A DNA stretch of 64,000 nt. Origin: Fremontodendron californicum (taxonomy: Eukaryota; Streptophyta; Magnoliopsida; Malvales; Malvaceae). The notes under the pieces are model-generated. The model did not search any database. It saw only the letters and a list, made by a program, of their open reading frames with translations, and was not told the origin of the DNA. The DNA lies in assembly GCA_030761205.1 (NCBI GenBank), contig JAULJL010000015.1, positions 8,561,501 to 8,625,500 on the forward strand, in the 5' to 3' direction. Below, in pieces: positions 24,059-36,600 of the stretch. Numbering within the stretch: position 1 is the first letter of the stretch; every line of letters begins with the position of its first letter. Both the position numbers and the translations under genes were made by a program.

Positions 24059-24569
24059 TGATAAGTTATTTCACTTTTGGCTTTTTGGTAGAAAATTAAA
24101 GTCATAGGCTCAGCATTAAAAACCTCCCAAAACTTATTACGTTTAGTCCTTGTTTAATTAGCAAAACCAATTATATTATATTTTATAATAATAGTATTAA
24201 TTTAATATTTTTATTTTAAATGTATGGTGAAAGTCTTTTTCATCAAATTGTAACCATCATTTTGCCATTAAACTTAAAAAATAAATATCAAAATAACATG
24301 ATAATTCGACCGTCCATCCAAATAAACCGTAAATAAAAAATAAAAGATATCTCTTATTATTAAAATTGAGTCTTGAGGGACTCAATTGATATTTTTTAAA
24401 AATAGTTTTTTGTTTTGTTTGGTAGTGGGATAAAAAGGTAATTTATTACTATTTATTTTTTAGTTCTAAAGACTCAAGAGTTTATTTTGAAATACGTTAG
24501 GGATAATTTTGTCTTTTAAAACATAAAAAACATCAAAAAAATTTTTTTTTTTATAAATTTAGTTTTAAG

Positions 24570-26070
24570 TTTATTTTATTTTTAAATTATGTATTTATAA
24601 AGGTTAGTCTACACAATAACTCACGGGTCGATTTAAGATCCATACCCGTCCCGTTCGAAAAAAAATTAAAAATTAAAAAATAAATGTATTATTATTATTA
24701 GTTTTTAGTTTTTTATTTTATTTTTAAATTATGTATTTAAAGGGATTAATCCGCTCGTTGATTCGTGGGTCGATTTAGGATCCATACCCAATTCACACGA
24801 AAAAAAAAAGTTAAAAAAAGTTATTGTATTAATTAATTATTTTACTATATTTTTAAATGATGTATTTAAAGGGGTTGGTCCGTGCGTTGACTCGCGGGTC
24901 GATTTAGGATCCGTACCCGATCCACATGGGAAAAAAGTAAAAAAAAAAATTATATATTTTATTAATTAATTTTTTACTTTATTTTGAAATGATGTATTTA
25001 AAGGGTTGGTTTGCACGTTAATTCGCGGACCGATTTAGGATCCATATTTGACCTGAACGAAATAAAATGTTGAAACTAGAAATTTATTTTATTAATTAGT
25101 TTTTCTTATTTTATTTATAAATAATATATTTAAAAGGATTAGTCCGCACGTTGACTCGCGGATCGATTTAGGATCCTTACTCGATCGGCTATGGAAAAAA
25201 GTTAAAAAAGAAATTAATTTTATTATTTAATTTTTATTTTTATTTTAAATGATGTATTTAAAGGGGTTGATTCGTATGTTGACTCACAGGTTGATTTAGG
25301 ATTCGTATCCGACCCGCACGGTAAAAAAGTTAAAAAAAAAATTATTTATTTTTATTTATTTTTATTTTTTTATTAATTAATTTTATTTTAAATGATGTTT
25401 TTAAAGGGGTTGGTCTGCACGTTGACTCGCGAATCGATTTAGGATATGTATTCAACCCACTCGAGAAAAAAATTAAAAAAGAAATTTATTTTTACTAATT
25501 TTTTTAGTTTTAATTATTTTTATTTTATTTTTAAATGATGCATCTAAAGGGTTGGTTTACACATTGACTTGCGGGTCGATTTAGGATTCGTACCCGACAT
25601 GCTAGAGAAAAAAAAATAAAAAAATAGTATATTAATTACTTTTATTTTATTTTTAAATAATGTATTTAAAGGGTTGACCTATACGTTCACTCGCAGGTCG
25701 ATTTAGAATCCGTACCCGACTGGCTCGAAAAAAATAAAATTATTTTATTTTATTTTTAAATGATGCATTTAAAGGGGTTAGTCCATATCGTGAGTCGATT
25801 TAGGATTCGTACCCGACCCACTCGAAAAAAAAGTTTACAAAAAAATATTTTATTAATAATTTTAATTTTAGATGATTTATTTAAAAGGGTTAGTCCGCAC
25901 GTTCACTCGTGGGTCGATTTAAAATCCGTATCTTACCTGTCGGGGAAAAAGTTAAAATTTTTTTTATTAATTATTTTATTTTAATTTTAAAAGATGAATT
26001 TAAAGTGGTTAATCTGTTTGTTGACTTGTGGGTCGATTTAGGTACCCAACTCGCTCGAGGAAAAAGTTCA
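24570..26070 (+). repeat. 12-copy minisatellite, unit about 95-145 bp
   Basis: Twelve degenerate copies share the core TTTAAAGGGGTTGGTCCGCACG, then TTGACTCGCGGGTCGATTTAGGATCC, then GTACCCGACCCGCTCG and an A-rich/T-rich spacer. The cores CGATTTAGGATCC occur near 24633, 24771, 24900, 25030, 25164, 25291, 25435, 25578, 25699, 25795, 25914 and 26034. Spacing varies because the A/T spacer varies. Short frames inside it are not genes. Confidence 0.9.
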
Positions 26071-26733
26071 ATCATACGAAGAAAAAAAAAACGAATTTGC
26101 TGCTAAACTATGTGATAAAATCAATCATACAAGAGAATAAAATACAACCCACAAATTTATTTTCTTATTTTTCATTTCTTATTTTTTATCTCTTATAAAT
26201 AAAAATATACAATATACAATAAGTTCTAAATATTTTTCAAAAATACATATAAATAACATTTAAAAATATATTTATTTTACGTAATTTATAAATAAAAAAT
26301 TTTCATAAATTTAATTTTCATGATTAAAAAAATATAATTATATTAATATTATTACAATTTAAAATTAAAATATTTAAATAAATAATTATTATTTAATAAA
26401 ATATAAATATAAATTAATTATTATTAATGAATTAAAAAAATTAATAAAAAATTAAAAATATCCCAGAGAAAACGGTTTTTTTTTCTTCTAGTTTAGCTTT
26501 AATTGACAGACGACAGTACAAACAAAGCAAGTAGATGGAGTTTTCTCTAATTTTGAAAACAGATCAGATATTCTTTATCCACCAATCAGAAAATATCAAG
26601 TAAATTTTTTTAAAAAATATTAATCCATATTTAACAACACTTAACAGTTAAAAGGTGAAAGTTATCTAAAATTATAATTATTTTTTGAGAAGTTTCCTTT
26701 ATGATAACCACGATCCCTCCCATACCAAAACCA
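26071..26733. other. AT-rich intergenic and upstream sequence of the CYB561 gene
   Basis: Mostly A/T with no recognisable gene or repeat structure, becoming more balanced from about 26480 toward the gene. Confidence 0.5.
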
Positions 26734-26741
26734 CACGTGTC
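26734..26741 (+). promoter_or_regulatory. G-box/ABRE-like element CACGTGTC
   Basis: CACGTGTC lies 117 bases upstream of the CYB561-DOMON start codon. The ACGTG core is bound by bZIP/bHLH factors in plants, so abscisic-acid or light responsiveness is possible. This is inferred from the motif alone. Confidence 0.4.
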
Positions 26742-26857
26742 AACTAATCATTAGTCAAGTCCTTTCTGCCATCTATTTATTCCGCCAACTTTAACCCTCC
26801 CCACATAGCCGTTAGCCCGTTACTCCTTCCTTTTCTGTTTCGTCTGAAAGAAAAAAA

Positions 26858-28578
26858 ATGGCTCCGTCGTCGTCGTCGTCGGCTTTTATTTTCTTCACCT
26901 TTTGGGCACTGCTAATTTCACCGGCGATTTCCCTCACTTGTTCCTCCCAGAAGTTTACCAAAAACGAAGTTTACTCCAACTGCGTCGACCTCCCTTCTCT
27001 TTCCTCTTACCTTCACTTCTCTTACGATTCTTCCAACACGACTCTCTCCATCGCCTTTATCGCTACTCCTTCCAAATCCGACGGCTGGATCGCCTGGGCC
27101 ATAAATCCAAAGGCCACTGGCATGGCCGGTTCCCAAGCACTCGTTTCCTACAAAAACTCCACCTCCGGCGTTGCCGTCGTGCATACCTATAACGTCAGCT
27201 CTTATGCTTCAATTGTGCCGATGGATTTGTCGTTCAAGGTTTGGGATAAGACGGCGGAGAGTAGAAGCGACGGGAGTTTGGCAATTTTCGCTAAAATTAA
27301 GGTTCCGGCGGATTTAGCGGCGAAAGGGACGATTAATCAAGTGTGGCAAGTTGGTCCCGGCGTTGGAGAAGGTAGCATGTTGGTAAAACATGACTTTGCT
27401 GCCGCTAATTTGCAGTCTAAAGGAACCCTAGATTTAAAAAATGGACAGAGTAGCACTAGTTCTGGAGGAGACACCACCGTTAAGAAGAAAAATGTGAGCT
27501 TTCCTTTTAATCCTATCAAATTTTTATATTTCTTTACTTTTTTAGATTTTTTTAAACAGAGAAATTGTTGACTGGTGGACTTGATCATTAAAATTAGAAA
27601 ATTTGGACTAAACTGTGATTTTTTTTCACCAAAAAAAAAATATCTTTGTTTACTAGATTGATTTGGGTTTTTGGTGAATTTGTTAAATTTTACAAAAAAA
27701 TTGTTGATGACAGATTCATGGGATTCTAAATGCTGTGAGTTGGGGAATTTTGTTTCCGCTTGGAGCAATGATTGCGCGGTACATAAGAACCTTTAAGTCT
27801 GCAGATCCAGCTTGGTTTTATCTTCATGCATTCTGTCAAATATCAGCTTATGCCATTGGAGTTGCTGGCTGGGGAACTGGTCTTAAGCTTGGAAGTGAAT
27901 CCTCCGGAATTACATATTGGGGTCACAGAAATATTGGAATTGCCCTTTTCGTTCTTGCTACTGTGCAGGTATTTGTTGAATTTATATATGTGCATAGTTT
28001 TGCCAATTACCATGTCTTTTGTTGTGCATCAAAATGGATATTTTTTTCATAAATTATTGGGTGATTTTTAGTTTGGCAACTTGTTTTTCTTGATGTTTAA
28101 AGTTTGAGATATTGTTGACTGACAAATCGGGGAAGGATCGATGACTTTTGGACTTTTACAATTCACAAGTGTTTGCTATGAAAGATCTTTTTTCTGTTTT
28201 ATATAGGCAACTCATTTGGTACTATGACACTGAACTTGGAATTTATTGTTCGTCTTTTTTTAGATTTTTGCGTTGTTTTTAAGGCCCAAGAAGGATCACA
28301 AGTATCGATTCTACTGGAACATTTACCACCACAGTTTTGGATACGCAATACTTGCCCTTGGCATCGTCAATGTGTTTAAGGGTTTCAATATCTTGAGGCC
28401 TGAGCATAAGTGGAAATCGGCTTATATGATTGTGATTATTGCCCTGGGCGGGATTTCCTTGCTGTTGGAAGCCATTACTTGGGTTGTAGTTTTGAAGAGA
28501 AAATCTAGGAAGTCCACCAAACCCTATGATGGATACAACAATAATGGTCAAGGTAGTCAGCAGCCTCTAGCCATGTGA
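26858..28578 (+). CDS. Cytochrome b561 and DOMON domain-containing protein
   Basis: Three exons (26858-27493, 27714-27968, 28264-28578), all phase 0, give 401 residues, the normal length for the plant At5g35735-type family. A serine run and hydrophobic signal peptide (about 1-25) precede a DOMON domain (about 45-180). Met89 (TGMAGSQALV) and His178 (LVKHDF) sit where the related AIR12 protein has its heme ligands. The b561 core follows with histidines at IHGILN (214), YLHAF (250), YWGHRN (283) and YHHSFGY (319/320), the expected two heme pairs across a multi-helix bundle. A short hydrophilic tail follows. The family moves electrons across the plasma membrane, probably between ascorbate and apoplastic acceptors. 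All key residues are present and the gene looks intact. The serine run is encoded by a TCG trinucleotide repeat. Confidence 0.94.
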
Positions 28579-31500
28579 TCAGCTGATTCTTGCATAATGT
28601 TGAGACGTTTATGAGGTTTATCATTTCCGGACCACTTATTTATTTTTTGTCTCTTGTATAATGGCTTGATTCCAGATGCTGCTATTATATATGTATGTAT
28701 ATATATATAGCATATGTTGTCGAGTATTTCAGCTATCTTTTTGTGTGCGTCTTTGCAGATAGAATTTAGGAAGGATGAAACTTTCTAGTTTGAATATGTA
28801 CGGAACATAGTTCTGAAACAGATATTTTTCTCGATTCTTTTTGCTTTTCACCCTCGTTTATCAGGATTCTAGCTTTTAACTGCAATTCTAGAAGTTTTGT
28901 TTGCATCTGATTCTGTGATACAGAAACCATTAGACTCCCAAGTTAGATTCCCATCTTTTTTTGGGTTGCCTAGGGAAAATACACAGTTTGATGAGGTTAA
29001 CAATTGAGTGACATTCGGCACAGATTTAGGTCAATATTCTCTTCTTGAAAAGCCTTTTTCAACCTCAAGTAGTTTCCTGTCAACATTATCCAGATCTGGT
29101 GCTACAGAGAGCTGCCTTAACATCTTTTTTTTTTTTTTTTTTTTCCTTGATCATTTATGGCCCTTGTTTGTCGCTTTCTTCATTGCTTCTGAACAAAGTA
29201 AATACTAAAGCTGGAAAGTTGATGCCGAATTTCTGATGTATTCTCTTGGCTCATTTCTATACGTTAAACATTAATGTAGGTTGCCAATTTTCAGAATCAT
29301 ATTCAATTGCTAGCTAGTGATAATGCTGATCTAGTGATCTGGAATCCCTCAATTGTGTAAATGACGACTGCCATAACCAAACTATTTCATCTTCCTAAAT
29401 GATTTGAAGTAACTGAAAAGGAAAATGGTAATAATATGTAAACATCAGTGATCAGTCCAAGTCGACCTTTTTCAGTGTACCCAAAGAAGGGAGGGGCAAT
29501 GTCAAGGAACCAAACATTCTAGTGAAAATGACATCCAAAATGAGACAGCTCTTGGTGAATTATTAATAAGGATACATACCTACTTTAGTGCTTGCTTTGC
29601 TCCATTATTTGTTGATGTAGGGAATGGTTACAGAGTCATCATATCTTTGATGCAATTCGTCAACTTTTACAGTCCTAGGAAATTTCTTGAAATTGTGGGA
29701 AAGGGCTTTTATGTCCAAACTTGGATTGGATGAATTTTCTTAAATTTTTACTCGAGATTCGGCTGAAGTTTGAGTATAAAGGAAATGATTGCATATATTA
29801 AAATTTGAAGTTTATATTTGTTAAATATCACCTCTTAAAAAATAAATGTATTAATCAATTGAGTTAACAATTGACTTCGAATTCACCAAATCTAATTTTA
29901 ATTGAGAGTTTGATTTGAGTTTGTTATTATTAAGTGCTGGTCCCCTCCCAGTCCATATAATTATGCAACTTTTCCTTGGTTCCCACTGGTTTTGATTTTG
30001 CTTTTGCTTTTGTTCATTTCTTTGCAATGGATAGCTCTCTTTATGAGATTCCCATGTGATTAACAAGTTTCTCCCTCATTATTTGGAATAAAAATGCCCC
30101 TTAATTCCAAGGGCAGGCAGCAGTTAGATTGTCCTCTCTCTCACTAATCATTGAGAACTGAAGCAGGTGAAAAGAAATCTCAACAAGAAAAATGACTGTC
30201 CACCTTAATGATAGGGTCCTTTGGGCTTTAATTTAATATACCGTTATGAAGTTTGATACCAATAAATTCAAAACTTTATAATGAAAAAAAAAAAAAAACC
30301 TTCAAAACCTCTAATCTATTCCAAAAAATACAATACATTTAGTCTTTATATTGATTAAAATTTTATTATTTTTTCAATTTCTATTATATAATATTACAAG
30401 GTACACAGTTATTGAATAAAATATGCTGATGTTAATATTTATGTGCATAATCTATTTTCATGAGACATGGAATAGTTAAAATTATGTTAACTTATCAACT
30501 AAGGGTTGGAAAAAGCACGAGTTGGAAAAAGTGTGTTTATAAAATGTGGTTTAAAAACTTTTAAGTGTTTAGCATTGTTGTGAAAAAGTGTTGTAGGAAA
30601 TTGAAATGTCAAAAAAAGATATGTTTAAAATAATAAAAGTGTAGAGATATGAGGATAATAAAGTCATTTTATCCAAAAGCCAGCTTTTAAAGCCCAAAAG
30701 CTATATTTTTTGGCTTTTTGGTTTGGCTTTTCAAACCATGGTTTCAACAGCAGAAGCCAATTTTTTTTTATATGTTTAGCATTGCGTTTGCGGTGAAAAG
30801 CAGCTTTTGATATCAAAAGTTGTGCTAAAAGCAATGCTAAACGAGGCCTAAATAAAAAACAATTTTTTAATTTTAAATTTTAAAATGTTTAAAATTATAT
30901 CATTGATACCGGCCTTTGATTTTTGAGTTCAAACCCATAAATATTGGACCATTACGGCCCCTATCAGGCCACCCTCCATACAAAGATTGCCAAGTATTTA
31001 GCCCATGTGGAAATATGGGCTTTGCTTCATTCTGAAAAAAGGACCTACCCAAAAAAATTATAGTTGAGAAAAAAAAATTAATAAAGTTTTTTGGAGTGAT
31101 TTTTTTTATTTATGGGTCGAGTTTTAAGTCAATTTTTTTTAAATGTTGAATTCGAATTTCAGACCCGTTAGATGTCATTTTTCAAAATAGTTACATGATC
31201 CAATTAGGTTAAGTTTTGTTTGATTCATGTGACTAGTTTACATTAATTAAGCTCCATTAAATGATAATAAATGTTTAAAAGCTTGATTGATTGAATATAA
31301 ACGATTAAAATTTGGATGATAATGTAATTTTAAATTAAAACTTTATTTTATAGTTAAACCATTCCTCAAAATTACATTTATGTGCCGATAAAAGGGAATT
31401 GGAAAAACTCAAAGAACAAATATGAAACAAATTTAAATTAAAAAACATGACCAACTAAAAACACTTTTGAAATGCCGCGTACTTCTTTATTTTAACTTTT

Positions 31501-32062
31501 TTCTATCTATTTAGAAAAGAATAATTTAGTTATTAGAACTTAAACCTTTATTTTAATTGGAGTTCGAATTTTGGAATAAACAGTATGAATTTGTGAAAAT
31601 GAAAAAAAAAAAAAAAAAAACTCTCTTGTATTCCAATATTATATGTATCAATTTTGTTTTTGTTCTTTCTTAAAGGATCTAAACTATTTTTAATGATCTT
31701 CAAATCTTCAGTCAACAAATTATAGTCATAGCCATAGAAATAGAAGTGAGATATAATTAATTTCCATAACATTTTTCTAATAAAACTTTAAATTGAAAAT
31801 GAAGAATATTTTCTGAAAATTAGTTAAATGGCTTTGATAACTTAGAAAAAAAAAACAAAAAAGAGTATTCTACGCGGTGTGGACTGTGGACTACTGGATT
31901 TGATGCTGGTGACTACTGCCTAAAGGGACAATTGGTCAACAATGGCTGCTTCAGTATTTCTTCACATCCACAAGCTCAAGCTCGTTTAATTCTAAAGACT
32001 AATCAATAAAAGGAGCCTGAAGCTTGATGAAGCGGGCACCAAGCAAATGACAAAGCAAACCC
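28579..32062. other. Intergenic region between CYB561-DOMON and the DUF26 locus
   Basis: About 3.5 kb. It begins with the CYB561 3' UTR (a TATATA-rich stretch at 28685-28710). Poly-T and poly-A tracts lie near 29126-29145, 30283-30297 and 31601-31620. A probable MITE lies at about 30490-30852. I see no coding gene. Confidence 0.5.
30490..30852. repeat. Probable MITE with GCTAAACGAGGCC end
   Basis: This stretch is rich in AAAGCC/GGCTTTT and AAAAGC words and ends in GCAATGCTAAACGAGGCC. It also contains TTTAGCATTG twice in opposite orientation to that end. Ends of this form are common in plant MITEs, but I could not define a clean matching left terminus or a target duplication. Confidence 0.4.
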
Positions 32063-32677
32063 ATGGCTTTGTTCTCCAGAATTCTTCTTTTCTTATTGTT
32101 TCTGGGGACTTTGGGCGTAGAATCTGCAGACCCTTTGGGCCAGTTTTGTAATGAAGATGCTAGCATAAGTAGCAGTAGCCTGATATCAGATAACATTGAT
32201 CATTTGCTAGCTAAACTGGTCTCTCAAGCTCTTTTGCCTGCTGATGCTGCTACTTCTTACGGCAAGGACCCAGACAAAGTCTATGGCCTGGTTCAGTGCA
32301 GTGGAGCTGTAAGCAGCAAAGACTGCTCAAGTTGTATCCAAGATGCAGCAAAGCAAATCCGGCAACATTGTCCGAACCAAGCTGATGCAAGGATTTAGTT
32401 TGACCATTGCTTTTTACGGTTTAGCAATAAGGAGCTGGGTGGAGGAGTTGACAAATCATTTGCTATAAACCATTTTAATTTTGAGGAGGTTACAGATGCT
32501 GAAAGTTTTCACAAGGAAATAGGGTTGGTCATGGATAAATTAAGAGCACAAGGAATAGGGAAATTTGAGACCGTAGTGTCGAAGTTTGTCACTCTTTGCA
32601 ATGGAACAGGGCATGAGGGGCCTATTTCAGACGGATTGTGTTCAATGCCTGGCAATTGCTGCTGGAGATCTCCATAA
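32063..32677 (+). pseudogene. DUF26 (Gnk2-homologous) cysteine-rich secretory protein, nonsense-disrupted
   Basis: An ATG at 32063 opens a signal peptide (MALFSRILLFLLFLGTLG) and a first DUF26 domain with the C-X8-C-X2-C motif CSGAVSSKDCSSC. At 32396-32398 a TAG stands where the family has tryptophan in ARIWYDHCFLRYS; here ARI-stop-FDHCFLRFS. The frame then stays open for 92 more codons to TAA at 32675-32677, through a second, poor DUF26-like half (CNGTGHEGPISDGLCSMPGNCC) lacking a proper C-X8-C-X2-C. A single G-to-A change explains the break, so the loss looks recent, though the weak second half suggests earlier decay or an unusual family member. DUF26 proteins are secreted lectin-like or plasmodesmal factors. 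A 111-residue truncated product could still be made. Confidence 0.8.
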
Positions 32678-33627
32678 CTAGCATTCTGTGAGATTTGTTT
32701 CCTATGTTATTGAGAAAATATTGATGTTTATGTTACATACCTCAATGGAAATATTGGTGCTGGTCACTTTATTAACATATTATACAGCAGCGTCTGGCAG
32801 TTGGCAATACGTGTATTCGTGTCGTAAATTTTAAAACGTTAATAATTTATGTTCTATAAATTTTAATACATTCGTGTATTTATGTTATATTTATATTATT
32901 ATTTTTGTATCGTGTCAGATTTATTTCATATTCGTATCGTATCTAAAATTATCATGCATATTTGGGTGGCCAAGTTTACTTCCATTCCAACAGGGTTCAG
33001 GTGTATTCAATTTTTTTTTATCAGTTTGAAAGTCAACAAAGCTAAAAGCATATGATTGCATGATATAGTAATTAGCATCCGAGATCGAGACTCATCTGAC
33101 CCATTGTAACAAATTTCAAATTACTTGGTAGGGAGACCCTTTTTTTCTCTTCATAAAGGTTATGGACGTATCTTCAGTATAGCCAATCAAATGCTGCAAA
33201 CGGTGCCTTAATTAGCAAAAAAAAGATATAAAATTGCTGTAACTGTTGCGATCATCCTCATTCAGGCGTAAATGAAAGAATTGGCTATGCCCAGCATTAG
33301 GCTTGATTCAAATAATGGTACCTCATTTGGCAAAACAGTGTTGATATATATTATAGTTCATCCAAGATTTTGAATTCTTAATGAGCTATGCCAAAAATCA
33401 GTTTGTTTCAAGGATTTGCAAGCCGCGTGGTAGTTTCTTTTTCATTTAATAAATTACTCAGTTGCTTTTAACTTGTGTACTTGGTATCAACAAGAATGAT
33501 CTTTAGCTATAAGATTAAGATATTTCTCGTATGTTGCATTTAGTATATCTGTTTACACAAGTTTATCTGAAACACAAGCAAGTTGAAACTGGTTATCTCC
33601 ATTTTTATGAACTTACATCACGCCCTC
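32678..33627. other. Region between the DUF26 pseudogene and the AsnRS-like gene
   Basis: It contains a copy of the TTCGTGTCGT repeat at about 32805-32960. The remainder should include the 3' UTR of the minus-strand synthetase gene close to 33627. No further gene is visible. Confidence 0.5.
32805..32960 (+). repeat. Copy of the TTCGTGTCGTG dispersed repeat
   Basis: CGTGTATTCGTGTCGTAAATTTTAAAACGTTAATAATTTATG and the following TTCGTGTATTTATGTTATATT match, in the same order, one unit of the repeat at 22270-23130. It is a single unit. Confidence 0.5.
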
Positions 33628-36600
33628 TTAATTGTTGGCTTTGCCATGACTTCTGGCAAAAGGAATTGCATCTCTGACATCAGTTAGGCCAGTTGTAAGG
33701 AGAACCATCAGGTCGAACCCTAGGCTGAATCCAGACTGATTGACTGTTCCATGCCTGCGAAGATCTAGGTACCATTCATACTGATCTCTTGGCAAGTCAA
33801 ATTCCTTGATCCTGAAATCAGAAAACCATAGCAGACAATGAGAAATTGTCTTTGCATCAAAGAGGAAATATTGAGAATAGTTAAGTCCATAAGAATAAAC
33901 CAAAATTAAAATGTACAGAAACTCAGTTTCCGAAGAGCTGGGATATTGTCAGCAACAGGGTCTATATATTGAATCCGGACTTAGTTGGTTTATATAGACA
34001 CCCTTAAAAGGTGACATTTAGTAGGTTTTAGGTTCGAATCCCAACAACTGCAACTCTTTTTTCTATTTCCAAACTGCGACTTCTTTTGTTATAAAAAAAA
34101 AAAAGGTCTATATGTTTCCGTTTTCAGCAATATTACTTCTAATATTATTAATTCTTTCTTTCCGCAAAAAAACATTATCAACCCTCACAGCGTTTCCCGT
34201 AGTGACTAAAAGTATCATATTATCATAAAGGCAATAAAGCTAAAAATATATCTTCTTCGTTCTTGATGAAAGTTATAAGCATATGATAATAGGAGTCAAA
34301 TTACAACAGCATTAGATCAGCATCCAATAACTTGTCTAATTTTCATGACCATGACTAACTGAAAACTCTCAAGTTTGAGCACTAAAGCCCATTTGACCAA
34401 TAATTGTGGCTTTTATAACTTTAATTTGCTAATAATTATGCAAACTAGTTAGTGTTTTGCACTGTCACCAATTTCATTTGAATCCAAAATTTCCCAACAT
34501 TTATTTGCAAATTATTTGTAGTAGTAGTAGTAGTAGGACTACAAATATATGGTGCAATGAAACAATAAGACAAGGATGGCATTATACCTTGTATTTAGCA
34601 TGTCAAAGCGCTCTTCATTTTGGCTGCCCGTAATCACTGTTCCAATCTGCATATACCATTAGCCAGCTTTATAACCATTCTAAACCACCACACCTTTTCG
34701 GTGCCAGAAGATACTTGTGTTAAGATGTTCTTCACCTCTTAAGAAAACATTTAGACTTACCTTGGGTACAACCATCTCAAATGCTGCAACTGTTTTTCCA
34801 TCATTATTCAAGCGTACATAAAATGGCTTAACTGCTTTTGGATAATCATAAATAATTACAGGCCTCCTATAGTGATCATCAGCCAAGTAGCTGCCATTGA
34901 GTAAATGGATAGTAAGAACCAAACTAATTGGAAAAGTCTTCGTCTTCAATTCCTTAGGATATTTGCATCACTTCTAGGTTAATTAATAGCTACATTATAC
35001 ATACCTTAGATGTTCAGCTGTCAAAGGGACACCCCACTGAAGTTGTGTTTCAAAAGCCTTATCTGTGACCTGTTGTCGAAGAATTGAAATTTTTTTGTCA
35101 GATAGAAGTTGCTAAAGATATGCTTGATATGTTAGCTGGGCTAATATATAGGAATTACATGTTATTCAGGTTTACCTTTCTCAAAATTTCCACTGCCTCT
35201 CTATAGGAAATCTTGTCATAAGAACTTGATGTCATATATTCAAGACGATGAGTAACAGTCTTGTCAATTCGTTCTGAGACAAACTTCATGTCTTCTGAAC
35301 AGTTATCCAATACCCATCTGCAGAGAAATTTGAAATAGTCCTCTGCACATTTCATAGCATCCTGGAAACTCCAATCAAAGATATCAATGAGATCTTATTG
35401 TATGAAGATTCATTCACATATAAGCTGAATAAGTAATACTAATTTTTGTTTGTTTCAAGATATTTTCAACTCCTAAAGATATGTACAGCCTCAAAACCAC
35501 CAAATTTACATCACCAGAAAGGGAGGGGAAATAATTCCATTCTGCACATTTTTCCCATGAAAGATGTGCAACAGTTATTAGGCATACTACAAATACAGAA
35601 TAACCTGGACTACGGAAGGACTGGGAGAAGGGCTAAATGACAATAGAATTGAAATATCTAACATGACCATGAAATTACATAAGATGTTTGAGCCCAGAAG
35701 ATGCAAAGGCTTACCTCTATTTGTGAAAAAGCCATTTCGACCTCAACTGTCCACATTTCAGCCACATGTTTGGCGGACACTGTTTTATCAGCTCGAAATC
35801 TGGGTCCAAATGAGTAAACATGTCCAAGAGCACATGCATAGCTCTCCAGATGAAGGCGACCAGAAACAGTTACAAAGAAATCTTCATTGAAGTTCACCAA
35901 GTCAGGCTTCACTGCAGTTACTGGTTTGGATTTTTCTCTTGCTTCAATCTGTTGTGCTAGTACATTTGTTTTTTGCAGATCCTGAAGTGCAGCACCAAAT
36001 GCTTCTCTATTGCTGTCACTTCTCTTGAGTTCTTCAACTATACTTGATTTCTCCTTTATAGCAGCCTTAACAGTTTCCAGGCTAACACCATCAGCATCAC
36101 TAACACCGATTGGCTCCTCCTTCTTGCTTGTTTTTCCTAGAAGAGTTGTAACTTGAAACTTTTCACTGAACCCTTCAGAGTCTGTAGTTGTGATAATTGG
36201 CACTTGCACATGTAAAAAACCATGGTCCTGGAAGAATGCGTGGGTTGCGAAATCTAGGGCGCTGCGAATTCGTGTAACAGATGCCACCTGCAATGTAAAA
36301 CATAGTAATTAAAGAGTATATTAGGTTCAATATTAAGGTATTTTTCTTATGATAGAATGTCAAAAAAAAATAAAATAGCAATGTATGCAGAGAATACCGT
36401 AGTTGTCCTAGAACTAATATGGGGATAATCCCTTAAAGAATCAAGGGGTAATCTTTTCCTTGACAAAGGACACTTATCTTGCTCTACTGTCCCAACATGA
36501 AGAATTTTCTCTACTTTAAGCTCAATGGGTTGTTTTTCATGTGCTGATAGTTTTTCCAAAACACCTTGGGCTAATATACGAGTTCCAGTTGGTAGAATCT

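Noticed and set aside
24570..26070. Regularly spaced repeats as a CRISPR array
   Set aside because: Plant nuclear context, degenerate long units and low-complexity spacers; this is a minisatellite.
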